Assembly: GCF_012641465.1 (NCBI RefSeq)
Contig: NZ_JABAIK010000024.1
Location: 1-46,267, forward strand
Direction of reading: 5' to 3'
DNA from: Vibrio agarilyticus
GTDB lineage: Bacteria; Pseudomonadota; Gammaproteobacteria; Enterobacterales; Vibrionaceae
Length of the DNA: 46,267 nucleotides
This document shows, piece by piece, positions 18,155 through 26,283 of this stretch. A program made the position numbers and the translations under genes. The notes under the pieces are model-generated. The model saw only the letters and a program-made list of their open reading frames with translations. It was not told the DNA's origin and did not search any database. How positions within the stretch are numbered: position 1 is the first letter of the stretch; each line of letters opens with the position of its first letter.

Positions 18155-19621
18155 GTGACAAATATGCTGAAAAAGTGGTTCACCAAATCTCAACAAGGGG
18201 AGGCGGGCGTCATTGCGCTGCTGGCAGAGGCGGTTTATTGGCAAGACAGCCAAGGCGAGTTGCATACGTTTCCCATCACGGCCACCCCAGGGGCCCCAAG
18301 CGATTGGACTCAAGCGCTTAATGCCGCCTTGGAAAAGGTCAAGCCGCATTCACGCCACCTGACGGTGCTGCTGGGAAGCCATTATTACCAAGTGCTGCAA
18401 ATCGATAAGCCTAAAATTCCCAGTGCAGAATGGCCCAAAGCGTTACCTTATTTGTTGAAAGATCTGCTGAGTGAAAAACCAAGCGAAGTGGTGGCAAGCG
18501 CCGTGTCATTGCCTTTTGGAGGCAAGATCCAAGCGTACGTTTTAAGTAAATCGATTTTAAATCCACTGCTGCGCTGTTTCGATGAACATCAATTTACCCT
18601 CAATGCGCTACTGCCGGATGATGAGATCTGGGGCTATAGCAGCGATGAACTTGCCAACTTTATGCTGTTGCAGCGCAGTGACGCAGGTGCCTACAAACTG
18701 AGCGCATTTGTCGCCCATGTTCCCGTTTTTCAACGCACATTGCGCGCCATATTTGGCCCGTTGACGGGCGAAAATGGCAGTGAATCTCAGCTCGATACTG
18801 TGGCGCTTGAGCTGCAGCGTTCGATGGATTACGTCTCTGCGCAAGCCAAGGGCGTAGCGTTTAATCAACTGAAAGTGTGCTGCGATGGTGAAGAGATCGC
18901 CGAATTAGTTGATGCACTCAATGCGCGTTTGATTGCCAAAGTGACGCCACTGCAACAGGCGGCGCTTGATGATCCCAGTCACTTGCAGCGTTCGGTGCAA
19001 CGTCTGCTTTGCAGTGCTAAAGCATCACGCGAGATCGCGCTCGATCTCTATCCCGAGTCCCTGCGCCCTCAGCGTCAACGTATGACTTTGCCCGCGGTTG
19101 CGCTTGGCTGGGCGGCTTTGTTTGTGGTGCTGAGCGGCTATTCAGGCTGGCTTAGTTATCATCATGCGCAGCTTGAGCAGCAAGTCACTCAGCAAAAACA
19201 GCAAAATAGCGCACTCTCTACTGAGCTTGAGCAGATAAACCAAGCGGTGGCGAAGCACCAAGCCGATCCGCAAATTAATGCGGCAATTGCGCGCGTGCAA
19301 CAAGACATTCAAGGTAAGCGAGATGCGATAGCGGTGATTAGCGATTATGAAACGCGCGATCACGGTGGTTACTCAGATGTGTTGTATGCGCTGGCCAATC
19401 TGCCAAATCAGCGAATCGCATTAACTCAAATTTCCATGAGTCATCAACAGTTTGATCTCCAAGGGGAAGCATTGAGTGCCAGTGCAGTGCCTGAATGGGT
19501 TGGTGAATTTAAACAACAGGTGGCCTTGGTCGGACGCAGTTTTGAGTCCGTCACCATTCGTCGGGATGAACAAACGCGAGTCTGGTTTGAGCTGCGCTCG
19601 CAGTCACAGGAGGCCAAATGA
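18155..19621 (+). CDS. mshI: MSHA biogenesis protein MshI (PilM-PilN-like)
   Basis: MshI is part of the MSHA inner-membrane alignment complex. The first 300 residues resemble a divergent PilM-type actin-like domain. A membrane segment at about 310-332 (LPAVALGWAALFVVLSGYSG) is followed by a long Gln-rich coiled coil and a small C-terminal domain as in PilN, so the 488-aa protein combines roles that are separate in other type IV pilus systems. The start is uncertain: GTG 18155 has TAATGAG upstream, while ATG 18164 is also in frame. Its stop overlaps the mshJ start (ATGA). Confidence 0.9.
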   Translation: MTNMLKKWFTKSQQGEAGVIALLAEAVYWQDSQGELHTFPITATPGAPSDWTQALNAALEKVKPHSRHLTVLLGSHYYQVLQIDKPKIPSAEWPKALPYLLKDLLSEKPSEVVASAVSLPFGGKIQAYVLSKSILNPLLRCFDEHQFTLNALLPDDEIWGYSSDELANFMLLQRSDAGAYKLSAFVAHVPVFQRTLRAIFGPLTGENGSESQLDTVALELQRSMDYVSAQAKGVAFNQLKVCCDGEEIAELVDALNARLIAKVTPLQQAALDDPSHLQRSVQRLLCSAKASREIALDLYPESLRPQRQRMTLPAVALGWAALFVVLSGYSGWLSYHHAQLEQQVTQQKQQNSALSTELEQINQAVAKHQADPQINAAIARVQQDIQGKRDAIAVISDYETRDHGGYSDVLYALANLPNQRIALTQISMSHQQFDLQGEALSASAVPEWVGEFKQQVALVGRSFESVTIRRDEQTRVWFELRSQSQEAK

Positions 19622-20262
19622 AACAGCGTTGGCAGCAGTGGTGTGACGCCTTTATTGGCTTAAGTGTACGCGAGCGCGGTTTGATTGCCCTTTTAGGGGC
19701 AACGGCGATTGCGATGAGTGGCTTCATATTGATGATTGAAGCGCAGTGGCAGCAGGGCCAGCAGCTTCGCAGTCAACAAGCGCAAAATGAGCAGCAGCAG
19801 CGCCGCATTCTGGCGGAGCTGGAAATCGGCCGCGCGCAGCTGCAGCGCGACCCTAATCGAAGCCTAAACCAACAACTCGATGGGTTGCTCAAACAGAGCG
19901 AGCAATTATCGCAAGACTTACTGGCGCAGACCGATAAATTTGTCTCCCCTGCAGAAATGGCGGCGTTGTTAGAGCGAGTACTTAGTGACAACCAAGGCGT
20001 GAACTTGTTGTCGATCACCTCATTAAAAGCGCAGCCACTGCAAAGTGACGGTTTAGGCCAAGGGAATTACTATTTGCATCCGGTGAGGTTGGAATTAAGT
20101 GGTCGTTATTTTGCGATAGCGGAATACCTCAAGACACTTGAAAACCTACCCGTTCGTTATTTTTGGCGTCACTTTGACTACCAATTGCAGCAATATCCCA
20201 ACGCCAAAGTCACGCTTGAGGTGTACACATTAGGCACACGTGAGGAGTTTATTAGTGGGTAA
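19618..20262 (+). CDS. mshJ: MSHA biogenesis protein MshJ (PilO-like)
   Basis: This 214-aa protein has one N-terminal membrane segment (about 21-42, LIALLGATAIAMSGFILMIE), then a Gln-rich coiled coil and a C-terminal periplasmic domain. That is the layout of PilO, which pairs with PilN to link the inner-membrane platform to the secretin. The ATG overlaps the mshI stop by 4 nt, with AGGAGG 9 nt upstream. The assignment relies mainly on layout and operon position. Confidence 0.88.
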   Translation: MKQRWQQWCDAFIGLSVRERGLIALLGATAIAMSGFILMIEAQWQQGQQLRSQQAQNEQQQRRILAELEIGRAQLQRDPNRSLNQQLDGLLKQSEQLSQDLLAQTDKFVSPAEMAALLERVLSDNQGVNLLSITSLKAQPLQSDGLGQGNYYLHPVRLELSGRYFAIAEYLKTLENLPVRYFWRHFDYQLQQYPNAKVTLEVYTLGTREEFISG

Positions 20263-20584
20263 GTGGGCATTATTACTATTGTGCGGCTTAAGTGGGGCTG
20301 CCGTTGCTGCGATGAGCGACCCGACGTTGCCACTGCGCCTGAAAGGGCAAACAACCGTGAAAGCAACCACCAAAAAAGCTGCGCCTCTTCCTCGACTCGA
20401 AGCGATCACTTGCCGCGATAACGCAACCTGCAGCGCGACGCTTAACGGCCAATTGGTCAAGGCGGGGCAGACAGTGCGAGGCGGTTACAAAGTGGCCAAG
20501 ATTGACGATGGCACGGTGATCTTAGAGCGGCGTCAGCAGCGTTGGCAGTTAACTATGTTTGGTCAAAACGTATTACAACAATAA
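20255..20584 (+). CDS. mshK: MSHA biogenesis protein MshK (PilP-like)
   Basis: The product is a small secreted protein of 109 aa with signal peptide MGKWALLLLCGLSGAAVAA. A PilP/GspC-like periplasmic segment follows (ITCRDNATCSATLNGQLVKA and GGYKVAKIDDGTVILER), which in this class contacts the secretin. I chose GTG 20255 because GAGGAG lies 7 nt upstream; this overlaps mshJ by 8 nt. The in-frame GTG at 20240 would add five residues without such a site. The two close cysteines (CRDNATC) could form a disulfide. Confidence 0.85.
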   Translation: MGKWALLLLCGLSGAAVAAMSDPTLPLRLKGQTTVKATTKKAAPLPRLEAITCRDNATCSATLNGQLVKAGQTVRGGYKVAKIDDGTVILERRQQRWQLTMFGQNVLQQ

Positions 20585-20598
20585 AGGCGATAAAAAGA

Positions 20599-22275
20599 AT
20601 GCGAAACAGTATGGTGAGATTAGTGGCGGTTTCTCTCACAATTGCGTTGGCTGGCTGCGCAATGGGCCATCGAGATCCTGTTGAGATAAAACAAGTTTTA
20701 AATCAGTCGATCAATGAAATGAACAGTCGAGAGCTGGACGCCTTGCCACCATCGGTGCAAAGCGATTTGATGCCAGAGCTGCTCAGTGAACGCTTGGGTA
20801 ACAGCAAAACCATCAAGCGGTTTCGCGTTCAGGCTAATAATGTGAATGCCAAAGCCTTCTTTGCTTCTTTAGTTGACGGCACCGATTACAGCGCGGTGAT
20901 CCATCCTGATGTCAGCGGCAACATCACCATGAACATGAGTGATGTCACTTTGGATGAAGTGCTGGCCGTGGTGCAAGACATGTATGGCTATGAGATCATC
21001 AAAACAGGCCGCGTTGTGCAAGTCTTCCCTGCGGGGCTGCGCACCGAAACCATTCCAATTGATTACTTGCAATTAAAACGCACTGGCATTTCGCTGACCA
21101 GTATCGTGACAGGCTCGATCACGGACTCCGACAGCAACAGTAGTAGCGGCAGCAGTGACGATGATGACGATAGTGACAGTGACTCAAGCAGCAGTGGTAA
21201 CGGCGGTAATGGCACCAGCACCACAGGTGGCACTCGCATTGAAACAGTCACCGAAAGTGATTTTTGGCCGATGCTACAGCAGGCTGTCAGCGCGATTATC
21301 GGCCAAGGGCGTGGGCAAAGTGTAGTGGTGACGCCACAAGCCAGCGTGCTGACCTTACGTGCGTACCCGAATGAAATTCGAGAAGTAAAACGCTTTTTGG
21401 GGATCTCGCAGCAGCGTATGCAGCGCCAAGTGATCCTTGAAACCAAAATATTGGAAGTCACCTTAAGCGATGGTTACCAGCAAGGGATCAATTGGTCGAA
21501 TCTGTCGGCATCGATTGGCGGAACCGATATTGTACTGGACAGATTGTTACCTGGCGGTGGTTCAGGCAGCGCATTATTACCGCCATTGGATGCGATTGGT
21601 ACCTTGCTTGGTGGGCAAACTAACTTGACCATTTCAGATGGCAATTTTGATGCAGTGATGAGTTTTATGGCGACACAAGGCGACTTGAATGTGTTATCAA
21701 GCCCTAGAGTCACCGCAGCGAACAACCAAAAAGCGGTGATTAAAGTGGGTACAGACCAATATTTCGTCACCGAAATGTCGAGCCAAGCGGGCAACGGCGA
21801 AAACTCGGTCGCTGTCCCAGAGGTCACTCTCACCCCTTTCTTTTCTGGTATTTCGCTCGATGTGACGCCGCAAATCGATAACGAAGGCAACGTCTTTTTG
21901 CACGTTCACCCCTCGGTGATTGATGTGCAAGAAGAGTTAAAGCAGCTCAACTTGGGACAAAATTTTGAAGATGTCACATTGCCATTGGCGAAAAGCTCAA
22001 TTCGTGAGTCGGATTCAGTGATCCGCGCTCGTGATGGTGACGTGGTAGTGATTGGTGGTTTGATGAAGTCGCAAAATGTTGAGCAGGTGAGCAAAGTGCC
22101 GTTTTTGGGCGACGTCCCAGGGCTTGGCAACTTATTTCGCAATATTGCCAACACCACGCAAAAGACCGAATTGGTGATCTTACTGAAACCAACGGTGGTT
22201 GGCGTCAACTCGTGGCAAAAGGAGCTTGAGCGCTCTCAGGAGTTGCTGCAAGAGTGGTTTCCGGAGTCAAAATAA
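20599..22275 (+). CDS. mshL: MSHA outer-membrane secretin MshL
   Basis: MshL forms the outer-membrane ring through which the pilus passes. The 558-aa product has a lipoprotein signal (lipobox LAGC, Cys 20), a secretin N-domain (about 75-165), a Ser/Asp/Gly-rich linker (about 173-213), a second N-domain and the C-terminal secretin domain. Recognisable parts are VLSSPRVTAANNQKAVIKVG and DGDVVVIGGLMKSQ. I chose ATG 20599 after the mshK stop, giving a compact lipoprotein signal; the in-frame start at 20542 lies inside mshK. The acidic Ser-rich linker is a simple-sequence insert. Confidence 0.95.
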   Translation: MRNSMVRLVAVSLTIALAGCAMGHRDPVEIKQVLNQSINEMNSRELDALPPSVQSDLMPELLSERLGNSKTIKRFRVQANNVNAKAFFASLVDGTDYSAVIHPDVSGNITMNMSDVTLDEVLAVVQDMYGYEIIKTGRVVQVFPAGLRTETIPIDYLQLKRTGISLTSIVTGSITDSDSNSSSGSSDDDDDSDSDSSSSGNGGNGTSTTGGTRIETVTESDFWPMLQQAVSAIIGQGRGQSVVVTPQASVLTLRAYPNEIREVKRFLGISQQRMQRQVILETKILEVTLSDGYQQGINWSNLSASIGGTDIVLDRLLPGGGSGSALLPPLDAIGTLLGGQTNLTISDGNFDAVMSFMATQGDLNVLSSPRVTAANNQKAVIKVGTDQYFVTEMSSQAGNGENSVAVPEVTLTPFFSGISLDVTPQIDNEGNVFLHVHPSVIDVQEELKQLNLGQNFEDVTLPLAKSSIRESDSVIRARDGDVVVIGGLMKSQNVEQVSKVPFLGDVPGLGNLFRNIANTTQKTELVILLKPTVVGVNSWQKELERSQELLQEWFPESK

Positions 22276-22278
22276 ACC

Positions 22279-23139
22279 ATGTACTTAGCGCACTTTGGTT
22301 TTCAACTGGCACCGTTTTCGCAAACGCCCAATACTGAGCTGTTTCTGGCTTTGCCGCCGCATTATGAGGCGCTGCAGACGGTGTTGGGCGCTTTGGCGAT
22401 GGGCGAGGGCATGATAAAGCTCACAGGCGAAGTCGGCACCGGAAAAACCATGCTGTGTCGTATGTTGATTGCCCAGCTTGAGCAGCCCTCAAATGATCTC
22501 AGTGACACCACGTTAGTTTATCTGCCAAACCCTGTGTTAACTGGCGCGCAACTGCAACGCGCGGTGGCGCGTGAGCTGGCGTTAAACAGTGATGATGATG
22601 TCAGCGTGGTCAGTGATATTCAAGATGAGCTGATCCGCTTGCGTCAGCAAGGCCGCAAAACCGTACTGCTGGTTGATGAAGCGCAAGCGCTGTCCGATGA
22701 AGCGCTGGAAACATTGCGCTTGCTCGGTAACTTGGAAACAGAACAAGAAAAATTACTGCAAATGGTGCTGATTGGTCAGCCAGAGCTGGATATGCGTTTG
22801 CAGGCGCATCACCTGCGCCAATTGCGCCAACGCATTAGCTTTATGGCGACATTACGACCTTTAAACCGAGCCGAAACTGAACTTTATATTGAAAAGCGCA
22901 TCAGCCAAGCGGGGGCAGTTCGCCCATTGTTGTCACTGGCACAAAAACGTGCGATTTGGCGCGCGTCGCAAGGAATACCTCGATTGATCAACCAACTTTG
23001 CCATAAGGCACTGATTTTGGCTTGGCACCAAGGCCAGGGAAAAATCAGCAATTACCACCTGTGGACCGCAATGCAAGAAACTTATGATGTCGCGAAACCG
23101 CGTTTTTATACCCCAAGATTGTGGAGTTGGAGCCGTTAA
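22279..23139 (+). CDS. mshM: MSHA biogenesis ATPase MshM (ExeA-like)
   Basis: This 286-aa AAA+ ATPase resembles ExeA/GspA. It has FQLAPFSQTPNTELFLALP at the N-terminus, Walker A GEVGTGKT (about 50-58), Walker B VLLVDEAQAL (about 130-139), sensor-like IGQPELDMRL and the arginine-rich LRQLRQRISF. ExeA helps assemble the type II secretin; MshM may do the same for MshL, encoded 3 nt upstream. Unlike ExeA it has no peptidoglycan-binding C-terminal domain. Confidence 0.93.
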   Translation: MYLAHFGFQLAPFSQTPNTELFLALPPHYEALQTVLGALAMGEGMIKLTGEVGTGKTMLCRMLIAQLEQPSNDLSDTTLVYLPNPVLTGAQLQRAVARELALNSDDDVSVVSDIQDELIRLRQQGRKTVLLVDEAQALSDEALETLRLLGNLETEQEKLLQMVLIGQPELDMRLQAHHLRQLRQRISFMATLRPLNRAETELYIEKRISQAGAVRPLLSLAQKRAIWRASQGIPRLINQLCHKALILAWHQGQGKISNYHLWTAMQETYDVAKPRFYTPRLWSWSR

Positions 23140-24455
23140 TGAGCGAGTTAAATAAAGCCTTAAACAGTTTGGCGCCAAAGCGCGATGGTGCAATTACCCC
23201 ACTTACCGTAACCTCCACCGCAAAGGGGCAAAGTGGGCTTAAAACAGCCCGCATTGCTGTTGGCATTGGCGCGACACTTGCGGTAGGCATTGGCGCAGGT
23301 TGGTGGCTCGGTCAGGGTGGCATGGTCAGCACCAGTGCTACGCAATTGATGGTGTTAGAGGCAGAGACAAACACTGGTGCGCCGCAAGGCGCACCTCGAA
23401 GCCATACTCACTCACCCACCACTAAAATGCTCAGTGATTCTGAGCCATTACAAGATGATCCGCTGCTGGCGTTTATCGAACCGACACCTGAGCAACAAGT
23501 GCTCATGGCGGCAGCAGAAAAGATGAGTGAGCCACTTCGCACTCAGGATGACTTAAAGAATACCCAGCGGTTGAAGGCTGACCCATTGAAAGCAGAGCCG
23601 TTAGAGGCTGATCCGCTAGAAACTGAGCGCTCTATAGCGACCCATCCTGCGGGCGAACCACTTGCACCTGCTGTGCCGGTTGTCGCGGCGGTGCCTTCTG
23701 ACGCGTCAGCAAAAGCTCCCGCGCTTGAGACAAGCCGCGCTCCAGCCAACGCCAATTTGCCGCGTGAGCCAGAGCCAAGCTCTGCAAATCGCGCGCATGC
23801 AGAACAAACGCCACAGGATGTTTCGCTGGCTCCTGAGGCGTCACACATGACAGTAGAGCAGGTGTCACTCACGCCTGCGCAGCTCGCCAAAACCGCGCTC
23901 GAGCAGGCTGAAAAGGCGCTCGACAGTAATGATCTGTTTACTGCCATGAGCGCGTTTGAAGAAGCGTTACGCTACCAACCCGAGAATGAAGTGACGCGGC
24001 AAAAATTGGCGGCGCTGCACTTTGGCAAACAAAATACGCGTAAAGCGTTTGAGCTGTTGCAAGCGGGCATTGACCGCGCGCCAGAGGGAGAAACTTTGCG
24101 CCTGGCGTTGGCGAAATTGCTGATCAAAGCTGAGCAACCCGCTGTCGCCTTAACGCCTTTAGTGTATCTGCCTGAGATACCAAGCCGAGATTATCTAGCG
24201 ATGCGCGCCGCTTTGGCGCAGCAAAATACGCATAACGCGATTGCACGCGAAAGCTATCAGGCGCTGACCCAAATGGAGCCAGAAAATGCACGCTGGTGGC
24301 TCGGGTTGGCGATTCAACAAGAACGGGACAAACAGTGGTCTCAGGCGATTGACGCTTATCAGCAGGCGTTGAAAAAAGTCGGCATTTCCAACCAATCACA
24401 ACAATTTGTGCAAGAGCGACTGGCGCTGCTGACGCAGTATGGAGAAGCGTCATGA
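23139..24455 (+). CDS. mshN: MSHA biogenesis protein MshN (TPR protein)
   Basis: The 438-aa bitopic protein has one membrane segment at about 35-58 (glycine-rich, IGAGWWLG at its end), a long Ala/Pro/Glu-rich periplasmic linker (about 60-240) and C-terminal TPR repeats (about 250-435, such as AMSAFEEALRYQPENEVTRQ). TPR segments usually bind partner proteins. Within the linker is a run of four near-identical 5-residue units, LKADP-LKAEP-LEADP-LETER. The ATG at 23139 overlaps the mshM stop by one base and has GGAG 9 nt upstream. Its stop overlaps the mshE start (ATGA). Confidence 0.9.
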   Translation: MSELNKALNSLAPKRDGAITPLTVTSTAKGQSGLKTARIAVGIGATLAVGIGAGWWLGQGGMVSTSATQLMVLEAETNTGAPQGAPRSHTHSPTTKMLSDSEPLQDDPLLAFIEPTPEQQVLMAAAEKMSEPLRTQDDLKNTQRLKADPLKAEPLEADPLETERSIATHPAGEPLAPAVPVVAAVPSDASAKAPALETSRAPANANLPREPEPSSANRAHAEQTPQDVSLAPEASHMTVEQVSLTPAQLAKTALEQAEKALDSNDLFTAMSAFEEALRYQPENEVTRQKLAALHFGKQNTRKAFELLQAGIDRAPEGETLRLALAKLLIKAEQPAVALTPLVYLPEIPSRDYLAMRAALAQQNTHNAIARESYQALTQMEPENARWWLGLAIQQERDKQWSQAIDAYQQALKKVGISNQSQQFVQERLALLTQYGEAS

Positions 24456-26224
24456 AAGTAAAATTGACCAAACGTTTGGGCGATCTGCTGATTGAAGAAG
24501 GGATTATCACCCAAGCTCAGTTAGAGCATGCGTTGGGCGCGCAGCGCACCAGTGGCCGAAAATTGGGTGATACGCTGATTGACCTGGGCTTTTTAAGTGA
24601 GCAGCAGATGCTGAGCTTTTTGGCCCAACAGCTCAATTTGCCGCTGATTGATCTCAATCGAATGCAGGTGGATGCCGAGGCCGTACAGCTGCTGCCCGAA
24701 GTGCATGCTCGTCGCCTTCGCGCTATGGTGATCCGCCGTGATGATGACACATTGCGCGTGGCAATGAGCGATCCGGCTGACTTGTTTGCTCAAGAAGCCT
24801 TGGTTGGTGTGCTTGGGCAATATCAGCTTGAATTGGTGATTGCGCCAGAGCGTCAATTGGTTGATGGTTTTGACCGCTATTATCGGCGTACTAAAGAGAT
24901 CGCCTCATTTGCTGAGCAGTTGCAAGCTGAGCACCAGATTGATGATGCGTTTGATTACAATATCGAAGACGATGACAGCGATGAAGTCACCGTGGTTAAG
25001 CTCATTAACTCGCTGTTTGAAGACGCGATTCAAGTTAATGCATCCGATATTCACATTGAACCCGATGCGAAAGTGTTGCGCCTGCGCCAGCGTATTGATG
25101 GCGTATTGCACGAAACCCTGCTCAATGAAGTCAATATTGCCCCTGCGCTGGTTTTACGCTTAAAACTGATGGCAAATCTCGACATATCCGAAAAACGCTT
25201 ACCCCAAGATGGTCGCTTCAACATTCGCGTTAAGGGGCAGTCGGTTGATATTCGTCTCTCAACTATGCCGGTGCAGCACGGTGAATCTGTGGTAATGCGT
25301 TTGCTCAACCAGTCTTCAGGGTTGCGCCCATTGGAAGAGTCCGGTTTGCCAACCGAACTGCTAGCGCGACTGCGCCGTCAGTTGCGCCGTCCTCACGGCA
25401 TGATTTTGGTTACAGGGCCAACGGGCTCAGGCAAAACCACCACACTGTATGGCGCGTTAAATGAGCTCAATGTGCCGGGTAAAAAGATCATCACTGCTGA
25501 AGATCCGGTGGAGTATCGCCTGCCGCGGATCAATCAGGTGCAGATCAATACCAAGATCAATTTGGATTTCTCCACCGTGCTGCGCACCTTTTTGCGCCAA
25601 GATCCCGACATTATTTTAATTGGTGAGATGCGCGATCATGACACGGTTGAAATCGGTTTACGCGCCGCGCTGACCGGTCACTTGGTACTAAGCACGCTGC
25701 ACACCAATGATGCGGTAGACAGTGCGCTGCGCATGATGGACATGGGCGCGCCGGGTTATTTGGTGGCAAGCGCAGTACGCGCCGTGGTCGCGCAGCGTTT
25801 GGTGCGCCGCGTGTGCCCCGACTGCCAAGAAAAAGAGGCCGCGCAAAGCCATCGCGCGGCTTGGCTGAAAGCGCGTTTTCCCAATCAAATTGAACACAGT
25901 TTTACGCGTGGCCGTGGCTGCCAACGATGCAACTTAACCGGATATCGCGGCCGAGTGGGTGTATTTGAAATGCTCGAGCTTGATAGCGCAATGATGGACG
26001 CACTGCGCGCAGGCGATGCGGTGAGTTTTGCTCAAATCGCTCGTCATTCGCCAGACTACAAACCTTTGATTCATTCTGCGATGGAGCTAGCAATGCAAGG
26101 GATCACCAGTCTTGATGAAGTGATGATGCTGGGTGAGGGGGATGCCAGCGGCGCAACCGATCCTATCTATTTAGACAGCGCCGTTGCCAATGAGCAGCGG
26201 ATCACGTTGGCGTTTGAATCATGA
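24452..26224 (+). CDS. mshE: MSHA extension ATPase MshE (c-di-GMP-binding)
   Basis: MshE powers MSHA pilus extension. The 590-aa product begins with an MshEN domain: two motifs, RLGDLL..G..T..QLE..L..Q (8-31) and KLGDTL..LG..S..QML..L..Q (37-60), separated by five residues. Each is the c-di-GMP-binding signature of this family. The PilB-type ATPase core follows, with Walker A GPTGSGKTTT (about 322-330), an Asp box, Walker B IILIGEMRD (about 387-395) and the His box HLVLSTLHTND. A zinc tetracysteine (CPDC and CQRCN) lies near 455-492. Start and stop overlap neighbours by 4 nt. Confidence 0.96.
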   Translation: MKVKLTKRLGDLLIEEGIITQAQLEHALGAQRTSGRKLGDTLIDLGFLSEQQMLSFLAQQLNLPLIDLNRMQVDAEAVQLLPEVHARRLRAMVIRRDDDTLRVAMSDPADLFAQEALVGVLGQYQLELVIAPERQLVDGFDRYYRRTKEIASFAEQLQAEHQIDDAFDYNIEDDDSDEVTVVKLINSLFEDAIQVNASDIHIEPDAKVLRLRQRIDGVLHETLLNEVNIAPALVLRLKLMANLDISEKRLPQDGRFNIRVKGQSVDIRLSTMPVQHGESVVMRLLNQSSGLRPLEESGLPTELLARLRRQLRRPHGMILVTGPTGSGKTTTLYGALNELNVPGKKIITAEDPVEYRLPRINQVQINTKINLDFSTVLRTFLRQDPDIILIGEMRDHDTVEIGLRAALTGHLVLSTLHTNDAVDSALRMMDMGAPGYLVASAVRAVVAQRLVRRVCPDCQEKEAAQSHRAAWLKARFPNQIEHSFTRGRGCQRCNLTGYRGRVGVFEMLELDSAMMDALRAGDAVSFAQIARHSPDYKPLIHSAMELAMQGITSLDEVMMLGEGDASGATDPIYLDSAVANEQRITLAFES

Positions 26225-26283
26225 GAGCGCTAACCATCAAGCCGTTGGTCTTTTCGGCATTTGCATTGAGGGGCGTGCGATGA
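26221..26283 (+). CDS. Hypothetical 20-codon ORF coupling mshE to mshG
   Basis: An ATG overlaps the mshE stop (ATGA, 26221-26224) and the ORF's own TGA overlaps the mshG ATG (ATGA, 26280-26283). It encodes MRALTIKPLVFSAFALRGVR, so it exactly fills the 55-nt gap. Its design suggests ribosomes could pass from mshE to mshG. The peptide resembles no family I know, and chance is possible. Confidence 0.35.
   Translation: MRALTIKPLVFSAFALRGVR

Noticed and set aside
20542-20598. Extended N-terminus for MshL
   Set aside because: The extra residues lie inside mshK and would precede a normal lipoprotein signal. The start at 20599 after the mshK stop is more likely.
23543-23947. Long antisense ORFs within mshN
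   Set aside because: They arise from the Ala/Pro/Glu-rich composition of mshN on the other strand and have no start context or family features.
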